Shown here piece by piece: positions 16,877 to 23,994 of a stretch of 64,000 nt of DNA; position 1 is the stretch's first letter, and every line of letters starts with the position of its first letter. A model generated the notes under the pieces. The model ran no database searches, was not told the origin of the DNA, and was given only the letters and a program-made list of their open reading frames with translations. The stretch is from Antiquaquibacter soli. Lineage in GTDB: Bacteria; Actinomycetota; Actinomycetes; Actinomycetales; Microbacteriaceae. Position numbers and translations under genes: made by a program. Location: positions 186,001-250,000 of the forward strand of contig NZ_JAUQUB010000002.1 of NCBI RefSeq assembly GCF_030580675.1. Direction: 5' to 3'.

Positions 16877-17894
16877 GTCGACCCGGCGCGTCACGATCGT
16901 CGACGTGGCGGCCCATGCCGGGGTGTCGACGGCTGCGGCCTCCAAGGTGCTGCGGAACGCCTACGGGGTCAGCGCCCAGATGCGCGCCAAGGTCGAGTCG
17001 GCGATCGAGGAGCTCGGCTACCGCCCCCTCGCCTCGGCGCGGGGCATGCGCGGCAAGACCTTCACCATCGGCGTGCTCGTCTCCGACCTGCACAACCCGT
17101 TCTTCGCACTCCTCGTCGACGGCATGGCGGAGGTCGTCGAGGCGAGCGGCTACGAATTGCTCGTCGGCCCGGGTGGGGCGAGCGAGGCGGCCCAGGGCAG
17201 GATGATCGAGGCCATGGCCGATCGGCAGATGGACGGACTTCTGCTCATCGCCCCGGTTGTCGAGTCCGGCGCTCTTTCCGCCATCGCCGGCCGTACGCCG
17301 ACAGTCGTCATCGGTCGCCACGGACCCGCCGACGAGTACGATACGGTCGCTGGCGACGATCTCGCGGGGTCGGCGGCGATCGTCGACCACCTCGTCTCGC
17401 TCGGCCACGAGCGCATCGCCTACCTGACGCACACTGACGCCGCGAACTCCGACCCGCGGCTCCCGCAGCGAGTCCGCGAGCGGGGCTACCGCGAGGCGAT
17501 GGACGCCCGGGGCCTGGGCGATCGCATCGACGTCGTCCCGAGCCAGTGGAGCGACGCCGGTGGTCGTGCGACCGTCCGCGCGCTCCTGGAGCGCGCGGAG
17601 CTTCCCACCGCCGTCCACGCAGGCGCCGACGTCGCCGCGTACGGAATGCTCACCGAGCTCTGGGATCGGGGCCGATCGGTGCCCGACGAGATCTCGGTTG
17701 TCGGCTACGACGACACCCCGACCGCTGCCCTACCGCCCGTGTCCCTCACCTCCGTCGACCAGTCCGGTCACGAGATGGGCGCTTCGGCCGCCCGACTTCT
17801 GCTCGAGCGGTTCGAGGGTCGCACGGAGGCCCAGCACGTGCTCACGTCGCCCACGCTCATCCCGCGCCGCACGAGCGGGCCACCGCGAGCGTAG
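16869..17894 (+). CDS. LacI family transcriptional regulator
   Basis: A 341-residue regulator closing the rhamnoside operon. Residues 8-55 are the LacI helix-turn-helix and hinge (TIVDVAAHAGVSTAAASKVL, then LGYRPLASARGMRG). The rest is a periplasmic-binding-protein-like sensor domain, with GVLVSDLHNPFFALLVDGM and VVGYDDTPTAALPPVSLTSV as family blocks. The start ATG lies 8 bases inside the rhamnosidase gene. It probably binds the paired palindromes at 11129-11152 and releases on rhamnose or a rhamnoside. The effector is inferred from context only. Confidence 0.94.
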   Translation: MTESTRRVTIVDVAAHAGVSTAAASKVLRNAYGVSAQMRAKVESAIEELGYRPLASARGMRGKTFTIGVLVSDLHNPFFALLVDGMAEVVEASGYELLVGPGGASEAAQGRMIEAMADRQMDGLLLIAPVVESGALSAIAGRTPTVVIGRHGPADEYDTVAGDDLAGSAAIVDHLVSLGHERIAYLTHTDAANSDPRLPQRVRERGYREAMDARGLGDRIDVVPSQWSDAGGRATVRALLERAELPTAVHAGADVAAYGMLTELWDRGRSVPDEISVVGYDDTPTAALPPVSLTSVDQSGHEMGASAARLLLERFEGRTEAQHVLTSPTLIPRRTSGPPRA

Positions 17895-17897
17895 GCT
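17892..17897 (+). promoter_or_regulatory. Leaderless -10 box overlapping the lacI stop codon
   Basis: TAGGCT, whose first three bases are the lacI stop codon TAG, ends 6 bases before the ATG at 17904. No ribosome binding site is present. Confidence 0.5.
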
Positions 17898-17903
17898 GGC
17901 GGA

Positions 17904-18248
17904 ATGGATGAGCCCGACCTGATGTCCGCTCGGGCGGAGGTGCAGCGCACCGACCGCACCGGCACGATCTGGTTTGCGGCGGCGCTCGTCGCCGTGACGC
18001 TCTTCGTCGCCTCCCTCGTGCTGAGCGGATGGCGCCCCTCCCTGCTGCCCGCCGGCGCAGCGGTCGCCTGGTGGATCGGCTTCGCGCTCGCCGCCCTCGG
18101 CCTCGCCGGCATCGGCTACGCGGGGTGCCCGATCTACTGGGGCAACGTCGAGGTGGCCCACTGGCAGAAGTCGGTGGCGATCCGCGCGGGGCTCGTGCTC
18201 TTCCTCATCGGCGGCGTGACGGTCGTCGTGTCGATGCTCGCGGGGTAG
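17904..18248 (+). CDS. Small membrane protein, unknown function
   Basis: A 114-residue protein with a hydrophilic N-terminus (about 20 residues) and three hydrophobic segments, near residues 21-42, 49-72 and 92-113. Between helices 2 and 3 lies a conserved-looking loop GCPIYWGNVEVAHWQKSV. I do not recognise a named family. It sits 9 bases after lacI but has its own TAGGCT box and no ribosome binding site, so it is probably transcribed alone from a leaderless start. Confidence 0.75.
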   Translation: MDEPDLMSARAEVQRTDRTGTIWFAAALVAVTLFVASLVLSGWRPSLLPAGAAVAWWIGFALAALGLAGIGYAGCPIYWGNVEVAHWQKSVAIRAGLVLFLIGGVTVVVSMLAG

Positions 18249-18251
18249 GGT
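18246..18251 (+). promoter_or_regulatory. Leaderless -10 box overlapping the previous stop codon
   Basis: TAGGGT begins with the stop codon of the upstream membrane protein and ends 6 bases before the ATG at 18258. No ribosome binding site. Confidence 0.5.
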
Positions 18252-18257
18252 CGCGCT

Positions 18258-18632
18258 ATGGGCTGGTCGGAATCGGAGCTCGCGGCGGTCGGCGCCGCGG
18301 ACGAGCTGCGCATCGCGCCGTACCGCGCGGACGGGTCGCTGCGCGACTTTGTCATCATCTGGGTCGTCCGCTCCGGCGACCAGCTGTTCGTCCGCACCGC
18401 GTACCGTCCCGAGAGCGCGTGGTACCGCCACGCGGTCGAGTCGGGTCGCGCCCGCATCCGCGCCGGGGGAGTCGAGCGGGATGTCACGATCGTCCACCTC
18501 TCGCCCGATGCCGACCACGACGCCATCGACGCGGCCTACCACGCCAAGTACGACCGCTACGGCGCGAACATCGTGGGCACCGTCGTCGGCGACGTCGTGC
18601 GCGAGCTCACACTGCGCCTCGACGCGGCCTGA
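18258..18632 (+). CDS. DUF2255 family protein
   Basis: A 124-residue soluble protein. The pattern WSESELAAVGAADELRIAPYR..DGSLRDFVIIWVVRSGDQLFVRT followed by WYRHAVESGRARIRAGG matches DUF2255, a small split-barrel family related in shape to flavin-binding nitroreductase/PNPOx-like proteins. No biochemical role is established that I know of. It is preceded by a TAGGGT leaderless promoter rather than a ribosome binding site. Confidence 0.82.
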   Translation: MGWSESELAAVGAADELRIAPYRADGSLRDFVIIWVVRSGDQLFVRTAYRPESAWYRHAVESGRARIRAGGVERDVTIVHLSPDADHDAIDAAYHAKYDRYGANIVGTVVGDVVRELTLRLDAA

Positions 18633-18657
18633 TCCCGGCTGCTGATCGTTCCCCGGC

Positions 18658-18694
18658 TTGCGCGTCAAGCAAGAGTGAGTGTACAGTCACTCAC
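18658..18694 (+). promoter_or_regulatory. Promoter and TetR operator of the second tetR gene
   Basis: A -35-like TTGCGC (18658-18663) is 18 bases from TACAGT (18682-18687). The -10 box is the centre of the inverted repeat GAGTG-N6-CACTC (18677-18692), which ends two bases before the ATG at 18695. A near-identical site precedes the MFS gene at 19301-19316. Transcription would start at or next to the ATG, and repressor bound here would cover the -10 box. Confidence 0.65.
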
Positions 18695-19258
18695 ATGACC
18701 GAGCGCAGCTCCATCCTCTCCACCGCGGACGCTCGCCGACCTCTCGTTGCGTCGGCGGCGGTCCGCGAGTTCGCGCGCGGCGGCCTCCACGGCGCCACCG
18801 TCGCCGATGTCGCCCGAGCCGCCAAGATCTCGCCCGCCTACGTGTTCAAGCTGTTCCCGCGCAAGGAGCAGCTCTTCGCCGTAGCCCTCGAATCGTGCTT
18901 CCAGCAGGTGCTGGAGGCACTCGCGGTCGGGGCCGATGAGGCGGCGGATGACTCGCCCGACAGCATCCTCGACGCCATGGGCGACGCGTACGCGCACCTC
19001 ATCGCCGACCGCACGCTCCTCATGCTGCAGGTGCACGCGCAGTCCGTCGCGGAGGTGCCGGAGATCGGCGACGCCCTGCGTGCCGGACTCGAGCGAGTCA
19101 CCCGCTTCGCGAAGGAGCGCTCTGGCGCGAGCGATGCGGCGGTCCAGCGCTTCATCGCCTATGGGCAGCTCTGTCACCTGATCGTCACGACCCGGGTCGA
19201 GCAGATCCCCGAGGAGTGGGCGCGTCTGCTCTCCGAGGGCATCACCCACCCCGCGTAA
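18695..19258 (+). CDS. TetR/AcrR family repressor
   Basis: A 187-residue regulator with the TetR helix-turn-helix at about residues 15-60 (AAVREFARGGLHGATVADVA, then ISPAYVFKLFPRKEQLF). The start at 18695 is chosen because the TetR signature begins shortly after it and the operator/promoter ends immediately upstream; longer versions would read through the DUF2255 gene. It is followed by an MFS efflux gene whose leader carries the same operator, so it likely represses both itself and the pump. Confidence 0.92.
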   Translation: MTERSSILSTADARRPLVASAAVREFARGGLHGATVADVARAAKISPAYVFKLFPRKEQLFAVALESCFQQVLEALAVGADEAADDSPDSILDAMGDAYAHLIADRTLLMLQVHAQSVAEVPEIGDALRAGLERVTRFAKERSGASDAAVQRFIAYGQLCHLIVTTRVEQIPEEWARLLSEGITHPA

Positions 19259-19296
19259 CCCGTGCGGCGGGCACCCGCCCGTTCGCATGCCCGCAA

Positions 19297-19317
19297 GAGT
19301 GAGTGAGCAATCACTCT
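19297..19317. promoter_or_regulatory. Second copy of the TetR operator, upstream of the MFS pump
   Basis: GAGTG-N6-CACTC at 19301-19316, inside a wider block that matches the operator at 18673-18692 with AAGAGTGAGTG on the left arm. It lies 21 bases before the MFS start codon, whose ribosome binding site (AAAGGAAG) is intact. The pump therefore appears to have its own repressible promoter. Confidence 0.65.
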
Positions 19318-19337
19318 CCAATCGAAAGGAAGAACCC

Positions 19338-20753
19338 ATGTCCACTCTCTCCGCCCCTGCGCCGACCGTGCGCAGCTCGCGCCGTTGGCTGGCGCTGGCC
19401 GTGCTCGGCCTCGCCCAGTTCCTCGTCGTGCTCGACGCCTCCATCGTCAACATCGCCCTCCCCGTGCTCGGCGAGCAGTTCGGCATGGACACCGTCGCCC
19501 TCGCGTGGGTCATCACCGCTTACGTGCTGCCCTTCGGCGGGCTCCTCCTCCTCGGCGGTCGGCTCGCCGACCGCTACGGGCACCGCCGGGTGTTCCTGAT
19601 CGGCGTCCTCGGCTTCGCGGTCGCCTCGGCGGTCGCCGGGCTCTCCGTCGGGTCCGGGATGCTCCTCGCCGCGCGAGCCGTGCAGGGTGCATCCGCCGCT
19701 CTGCTCGCCCCCGCCGCGCTCGCCCTCGTGACACAGCTCTTCCCGGCTGCTGCCGATCGGACCCGCGCACTCGCCGTGTGGGGCGGCATCGCGGGCATCG
19801 GCTCCGCGGCCGGGGTGCTTCTCGGCGGAGTGCTCACCGGCGCCTTCGGTTGGCAGTCGGTGTTCTTCGTCAACGTCCCGGTCGCCGCGGCCGTGCTCGT
19901 CGCCATCCCCCTGCTCATCACGCGTGACGAGTCCGCCGCACCGTCGCGGCTCGACATGCCCGGCGCTGCAACGGTGACCGGTGCCCTCGTCGCGGCGGTC
20001 GGCGCACTGAGCGCCGTCGAGCAGGTCGGGTTCGCGCATCCGCTCACCCTTGCGCTCGTCGGCGCCGCGCTCGCGCTCGGGGCGGCGTTCGTCGTCGTCG
20101 AGCGGCGCGCGGTCGACCCCCTCGTGCCGTTCGCGATCTTCCGCAACCGCACCGTGACGATCGGCAACATCGCGATGCTGCTCACCGGCTCCGCCATGGT
20201 GGCGCTGTTCTTCGCGCTGTCCGTCTACATGCAGGCGGTGCTCGGTTACTCCGCGCTCACTACGGGTCTCACCCAGCTGCCCCTCGCCGGGGCGCTCGTG
20301 CTCGTCGCGGGCGTGGCACCGGCCGCCGTCGCCCGGGCGGGAGTGACCGGCACGCTCGTCGGCTCGCTCCTGGTGCTTGCCGCCGGCCTCGCGTGGCTCG
20401 CGGCCGCGCCGAGCGATGCCGCCTTCGTGGCGCACCTGCTCGGCCCGACTCTCCTCATCGGTGTCGGGCTCGGCGGCGCCTTCGTCACGGCGACCCAGCT
20501 CGCCGTCGACGGCGTGCACGGCGGCGAGGCGGGACTCGCCGGCGGACTTGTCAACACGAGCCAGCAGGTCGGTGGCGCGCTCGGGCTCGCCGTGCTCGCC
20601 TCGATCGCCGCGAGCCGCACCGACGCTCTTATCGAGTCGGGCGTCGGCACCGCGGACGCGCTCACCGGCGGGTTCTCGTGGCTCTTTATCGGGGCTGCGG
20701 TGATCGCGGCGGGCACCGCCGCCATCGTCGCGGTCGCCGGCCGGCGCCGCTGA
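19338..20753 (+). CDS. MFS drug efflux transporter, DHA2 (EmrB/QacA) type
   Basis: A 471-residue inner-membrane proton antiporter with about 14 predicted helices. LDASIVNIALPVLGEQFG in helix 1 and GGRLADRYGHRRVF in the loop between helices 2 and 3 are MFS motifs D1 and A. SAAGVLLGGVLTGAFGWQSVFFVNVP is motif C of drug antiporters (split here by position only). The start is fixed by AAAGGAAG upstream. Paired with the adjacent TetR and shared operator. Substrate unknown. Confidence 0.93.
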   Translation: MSTLSAPAPTVRSSRRWLALAVLGLAQFLVVLDASIVNIALPVLGEQFGMDTVALAWVITAYVLPFGGLLLLGGRLADRYGHRRVFLIGVLGFAVASAVAGLSVGSGMLLAARAVQGASAALLAPAALALVTQLFPAAADRTRALAVWGGIAGIGSAAGVLLGGVLTGAFGWQSVFFVNVPVAAAVLVAIPLLITRDESAAPSRLDMPGAATVTGALVAAVGALSAVEQVGFAHPLTLALVGAALALGAAFVVVERRAVDPLVPFAIFRNRTVTIGNIAMLLTGSAMVALFFALSVYMQAVLGYSALTTGLTQLPLAGALVLVAGVAPAAVARAGVTGTLVGSLLVLAAGLAWLAAAPSDAAFVAHLLGPTLLIGVGLGGAFVTATQLAVDGVHGGEAGLAGGLVNTSQQVGGALGLAVLASIAASRTDALIESGVGTADALTGGFSWLFIGAAVIAAGTAAIVAVAGRRR

Positions 20754-20758
20754 CGTGG

Positions 20759-20791
20759 GCGGGGCGGGCGGCGAGTAACCGCCCGTCCCGC
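20759..20791. terminator. Bidirectional hairpin between convergent MFS and AraC genes
   Basis: A 13-base stem (20759-20771 with 20779-20791) with one mismatch and a 7-base loop, between two convergent stop codons. It has no T-run, so it may act as a weak or factor-assisted terminator for both strands. Confidence 0.55.
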
Positions 20792-21564
20792 TAGGCCGCG
20801 AACGCGCCCGGCGTCGTGCCCAGCACGCGCCGGAAGTGCCGCGTCAGGTGCGCCTGGTCGTGGAAGCCGGCCTCCGCGGCGACGCGCGCGGGAGGATGCC
20901 CGACCAGGAGCAACCGCCGGGCGAGGTCGATGCGGCGCCCGGTGACGTACCGGTGCGGCGAGATGCCGTAGGCCCGGGAGAAGGAGCGGACGAGGTGGCT
21001 GGGGTGCGCGCCGAGCAGGCGCGCCGCCTCCGAGAGGGTGAACGACTCGGTGAGGCGGTCGTCGAGCATCGCCCGGAGGCGTCGCGCGAGCGGGGCATCC
21101 GTGCGGCCGGCGGTAGCGGTACCCCAGTGCTGCAGCACCAGTTCGGCGAGCGAGAGGATGCTCCCCTCCGCGGCGAGGGTGTCGCCGGGGGACTCGAGCG
21201 CCCCGTGGATCGCACGCACCGCGGCGACCGCTCGAGCATCCTGGACGAGTGGTCGCGAGACCGCGGCCGACACCGACCGCGAGGGCAGCCAGTCCTCGTC
21301 GAGGTACAGCACCCGCTTGCGGAACGATGCCCCGTCCACGGCGGAGCGGCCGTCGTGCGGCACGTGCGGCGGCAGCAGCGTGAGCGACCTCGGCGCGGCG
21401 ATGTGCCCCGATCGTTCGAGCGCGTAGCTCACCGCTCCCTCGTCGATGAGCAGCACCGTCCAGGTGTCGTGCGTGTGGGCCGGATAGGCGTGGGAGTCGA
21501 AGGTCGCGTGGAAGACCTCGCGGACGGCCGGGACATCCGGATGCCACGCGCGCACGCGATCCAT
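20791..21564 (-). CDS. AraC family transcriptional regulator
   Basis: A 257-residue regulator. Residues about 15-100 form an AraC-type cupin (FDSHAYPAHTHDTWTVLLIDEGAV, described here as the sugar-binding-like jelly roll). The C-terminal 95 residues carry the double helix-turn-helix: SEAARLLGAHPSHLVRSF and the final ARVAAEAGFHDQAHLTRHFRR block. The start at 21564 is preceded by a TACGTT box 6 bases upstream; a longer frame would run into the divergent gene. Divergent from a DUF2000 gene, a common actinobacterial pairing, so that gene is its likely target. Confidence 0.92.
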   Translation of the reverse strand: MDRVRAWHPDVPAVREVFHATFDSHAYPAHTHDTWTVLLIDEGAVSYALERSGHIAAPRSLTLLPPHVPHDGRSAVDGASFRKRVLYLDEDWLPSRSVSAAVSRPLVQDARAVAAVRAIHGALESPGDTLAAEGSILSLAELVLQHWGTATAGRTDAPLARRLRAMLDDRLTESFTLSEAARLLGAHPSHLVRSFSRAYGISPHRYVTGRRIDLARRLLLVGHPPARVAAEAGFHDQAHLTRHFRRVLGTTPGAFAA

Positions 21565-21570
21565 GCAACA

Positions 21571-21576
21571 AACGTA
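21571..21576 (-). promoter_or_regulatory. Leaderless -10 box of the araC-type gene
   Basis: TACGTT on the minus strand ends 6 bases before the ATG at 21564, with no ribosome binding site. Confidence 0.5.
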
Positions 21577-21613
21577 CAAGACCGCCGTCGTGCCACCCCG
21601 GGAGGGTGGACTC

Positions 21614-22036
21614 ATGACCGACGCCCCCGTCTTCGATACCAAGGTCGCCGTCGTCCTGCGGGACGACCTCCTGCCCTGGCAGGAGCTCAACGTGACCGCA
21701 TTCCTTCTGAGCGGCATCGCCACGAGCGAGCCCGGACTCGTGGGCGAGCCCTACCGCGACGCTGACGGCACGGAGTACCTGCCGATGCTGCGGCAGCCGG
21801 TGCTCGTGCTGTCGGCGGGGGCTGACGTGCTCGCAGCGGCGCGCGAGAAGGCGATCGGCCGGGGCATCCCGCTCGCCGTCTACACGCGCGAGCTGTTCTC
21901 GACGGGGCACGACGCCGCGAACCGGGCCGCCGTCGCCGCGGTCGCCTCCGCCGACCTCGACCTCGTCGGGATCGGCTTGCGCGGGCCCAAGAACGTCGTC
22001 GACCGCGTGCTCAAGGGCGCACGGATGCACGACTGA
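21614..22036 (+). CDS. DUF2000 family protein
   Basis: A 140-residue soluble protein beginning MTDAPVFDTKVAVVLRDDLL. DLLPWQELNVTAFLLSGIA and the LPMLRQPVLVLSAGADVL block match DUF2000, whose fold resembles peptidyl-tRNA hydrolase 2. Enzymatic role not established. A good ribosome binding site (GGAGGGTGG) fixes the start. It is divergent from the AraC regulator, with 49 bases between starts. Confidence 0.85.
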   Translation: MTDAPVFDTKVAVVLRDDLLPWQELNVTAFLLSGIATSEPGLVGEPYRDADGTEYLPMLRQPVLVLSAGADVLAAAREKAIGRGIPLAVYTRELFSTGHDAANRAAVAAVASADLDLVGIGLRGPKNVVDRVLKGARMHD

Positions 22037-22072
22037 CGGAATAGCGCGCGCCGCCCGCCGGTTACCCCTGCC

Positions 22073-22723
22073 ATGACGACGATCGGAATCCTCGGCGCCG
22101 GCAAGGTCGGCACGGTGCTCGCGCGACTCGCGCTGGATGCCGGGTACCGCGTGCTCATCGCCGGGTCGGGCGCCAAGGAGCGCATCGAGATCATCGTCGA
22201 CGTGCTCGCCCCCGGGGCGATCCCCCTCACCGCGCAGGAGGTGGCGGAGCAGTCGGACATCGTGATCCTCGCGCTCCCGCTCGGCAAGTACCGGAGCATC
22301 CCCGCCGCCGCGCTCGAGGGCAAGCTCGTCATCGACGCCATGAACTACTGGTGGGAGGTCGACGGCCGCCGCGAGGACCTCTCCGACCCGACCGTCTCGA
22401 CGAGCCGGCTCGTGCAGGACTACCTGGTGGGCGCGCACGTCGTGAAGGCGTTCAACCACCTCGGCTACCACGACCTCGACGAGGCGCCGGTGCCCGCGGG
22501 GGCGTTCGGCCGCGTCGCGATCGCCGTGGCCGGGGACGACGAGGCGGATGTCGCGCGAGTCGCCCAGCTCGTCGACGAATTCGGTTTCGACCCGGTCGTC
22601 GTCGGAGGGCTGGATGACGGAGTCCACCTCGGCCCCGGGACCCCGGCGTTCGGCGCTCGCGCCAACGCGGCTGCGCTGCGGGAGCTCTTCCTCGAAGCGG
22701 CGTCCCAGGCGCCCGCGGCGTAG
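22073..22723 (+). CDS. NAD(P)-binding oxidoreductase, coenzyme F420-dependent reductase-like family
   Basis: A 216-residue cytosolic protein. [20 protein letters not shown] is a Rossmann nucleotide-binding motif. [23 protein letters not shown] and [15 protein letters not shown] are the blocks shared with NADP-dependent F420 reductases and their NADPH-only relatives. Whether F420 is used is not decidable here, but the window also encodes a Ddn-like deazaflavin-family protein at 29936. It has its own gap from DUF2000 and ends 3 bases before a long palindrome. Confidence 0.85.
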   Translation: MTTIGILGAGKVGTVLARLALDAGYRVLIAGSGAKERIEIIVDVLAPGAIPLTAQEVAEQSDIVILALPLGKYRSIPAAALEGKLVIDAMNYWWEVDGRREDLSDPTVSTSRLVQDYLVGAHVVKAFNHLGYHDLDEAPVPAGAFGRVAIAVAGDDEADVARVAQLVDEFGFDPVVVGGLDDGVHLGPGTPAFGARANAAALRELFLEAASQAPAA

Positions 22724-22726
22724 CTC

Positions 22727-22802
22727 GCGCCGAGTTGCGACTTCCGCATCCTCCGCACGCCGAGCATCGCCCGCTGAGCATGCGAAAGTCGCAACTCGGC
22801 GC
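22727..22802. repeat. Long palindrome P1 next to the GIY-YIG gene
   Basis: Arms 22727-22749 and 22780-22802 (23 bases, one mismatch) around a 30-base loop. The arms carry CCGAGTTGCGACTT and its complement. It fills the gap between two convergent genes and ends 3 bases before the GIY-YIG stop codon. It lacks a T-run. It resembles palindromes at 25138, 29884 and 45035. Confidence 0.8.
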
Positions 22803-22804
22803 AG

Positions 22805-23341
22805 CTAGCGCAGCGCGAGCGCCTCGCTGACCCAGCGGGCGTACTCGTTCCACGGGTCATCCACTCCCGCGGAGAGGGCCGCGATGTGGGCGAGCAGCGG
22901 CTCGTTCGACGCGAACCACTCGCTGCCCGGGTAGCGGTGCGCCGCGAACTGGGCGTGCCGCCGCTGCTCGAGGGTGCGGCCCCCACGCTCGAACGCGAGC
23001 AACTGGTCCCAGTGCAGGGCGGCGAGCCGGCCGCGCGGGTTGCCCGAGGTGCCGATCTTGATGCGGTCGCCGGCGCGGACGTAGTACACGACGTCGACGC
23101 GGGCGCTCGCCGCGTCATCCGGGAGCTCGCCGAGCCGCCACTCGCAGATCGCGCACAACCAGCCCGACGGGTAGCGCACGCCGAGCCGCGAGCCGCACGC
23201 GAGGCACGGCGAGGGAAGCAGGTCCGTGACGCCCACGTCGCGCGCGACCCAGTCGTAGGCGACCATGAGGTGGGATGCACAGAGCTCGAGCGGTGCGCCC
23301 CGCTCGGGCATCCCGCCGCAGCCCTCGATCGCGCACCTCAC
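22805..23341 (-). CDS. GIY-YIG nuclease family (T5orf172/MUG113-like) protein with N-terminal zinc-binding cysteines
   Basis: A 178-residue protein. The N-terminal part has Cys3, Cys8, Cys21-x2-His24 and a second set Cys46-x2-Cys49 / Cys63-x2-Cys66, suggesting one or two zinc sites. Residues 84-99 (VVYYVRAGDRIKIGTS) and the following NPRGRLAAL correspond to the GIY-YIG core in its T5orf172/MUG113 form, and LEQRRHAQFAAHRYPGSEWF supplies the later Arg/His/Glu positions. Likely binds or cuts DNA; target unknown. GTG start without a clear ribosome binding site. Its 3' end abuts palindrome P1, which may be relevant. Confidence 0.82.
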   Translation of the reverse strand: MRCAIEGCGGMPERGAPLELCASHLMVAYDWVARDVGVTDLLPSPCLACGSRLGVRYPSGWLCAICEWRLGELPDDAASARVDVVYYVRAGDRIKIGTSGNPRGRLAALHWDQLLAFERGGRTLEQRRHAQFAAHRYPGSEWFASNEPLLAHIAALSAGVDDPWNEYARWVSEALALR

Positions 23342-23427
23342 CCGCCGACCGTAGCGCGCCCCGCCGACAGCGGAGCTCTGTGGCCGCTAGGGTGAGAAAT
23401 CGTCCGCCGTCATCCCGAAGGAACCCC

Positions 23428-23988
23428 GTGCGCCGTACCCCGCTCGCCCTGTCCGCCGTCGTCGTCGCGCTCCTGCTCGGTGCGTGCAGCACCGGCGGTA
23501 CCGCGGCGCCGGACACCGCCGCCCCGCCCGCGTCCCAGTCCACCGACGACGCCCCGGCGACGAACAGCAACGGGTGGACGGCCGACCCGGCGTGCGCGGA
23601 CTTCGTCGCCCAGCGCTCGGCCGCGATGGAGGAGGCCTACGACCAGCGGGCCGAGCTGGCGGACATCGGTGACCTGCCGTTCACTTTCGCGACGACCAGC
23701 TACGGCTGGGACGGTGACGCGGTCGCGTGCGTCTGGAATGTGTTCACGGCCGACGCAGCGGAGCCCGCCGCAATGGAACTGCTCGTGTACGCCGTCGAGG
23801 GGGACATCACCTACCCCTTCGCGGCCAACCCCGACCTCACGGCGAAAGAGTGCGCCACGGACGACTCGGCCGGCTGCTACGTGACGGCGGGCGGTGCGAT
23901 CGTTGTCGCCACGAAGTCCGCGGTCGAGGGCACGGACGCGTTCGCCTCGATGGTGGGCGGCGTGGGCATCCAGAACCTCGCGGGGTAG
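23428..23988 (+). CDS. Secreted lipoprotein, unknown function
   Basis: A 186-residue protein with a short basic N-terminus, hydrophobic stretch and lipobox LLLGACS, so it should be lipid-anchored outside the membrane. A low-complexity Ala/Pro/Thr/Asp linker (about residues 26-48) precedes a small globular domain with four cysteines (ACADF, VACVW, KECATDD, GCYVT) that could form two disulfides. The start is a GTG with AAGGA upstream; a longer frame from 23275 lies over the divergent gene. Family not recognised. Confidence 0.8.
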   Translation: MRRTPLALSAVVVALLLGACSTGGTAAPDTAAPPASQSTDDAPATNSNGWTADPACADFVAQRSAAMEEAYDQRAELADIGDLPFTFATTSYGWDGDAVACVWNVFTADAAEPAAMELLVYAVEGDITYPFAANPDLTAKECATDDSAGCYVTAGGAIVVATKSAVEGTDAFASMVGGVGIQNLAG

Positions 23989-23994
23989 CCGCGG

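Noticed and set aside
22727-22802. Classical intrinsic terminator at palindrome P1
   Set aside because: The 30-base loop and absence of a T-run do not fit; similar palindromes also occur between divergent genes.
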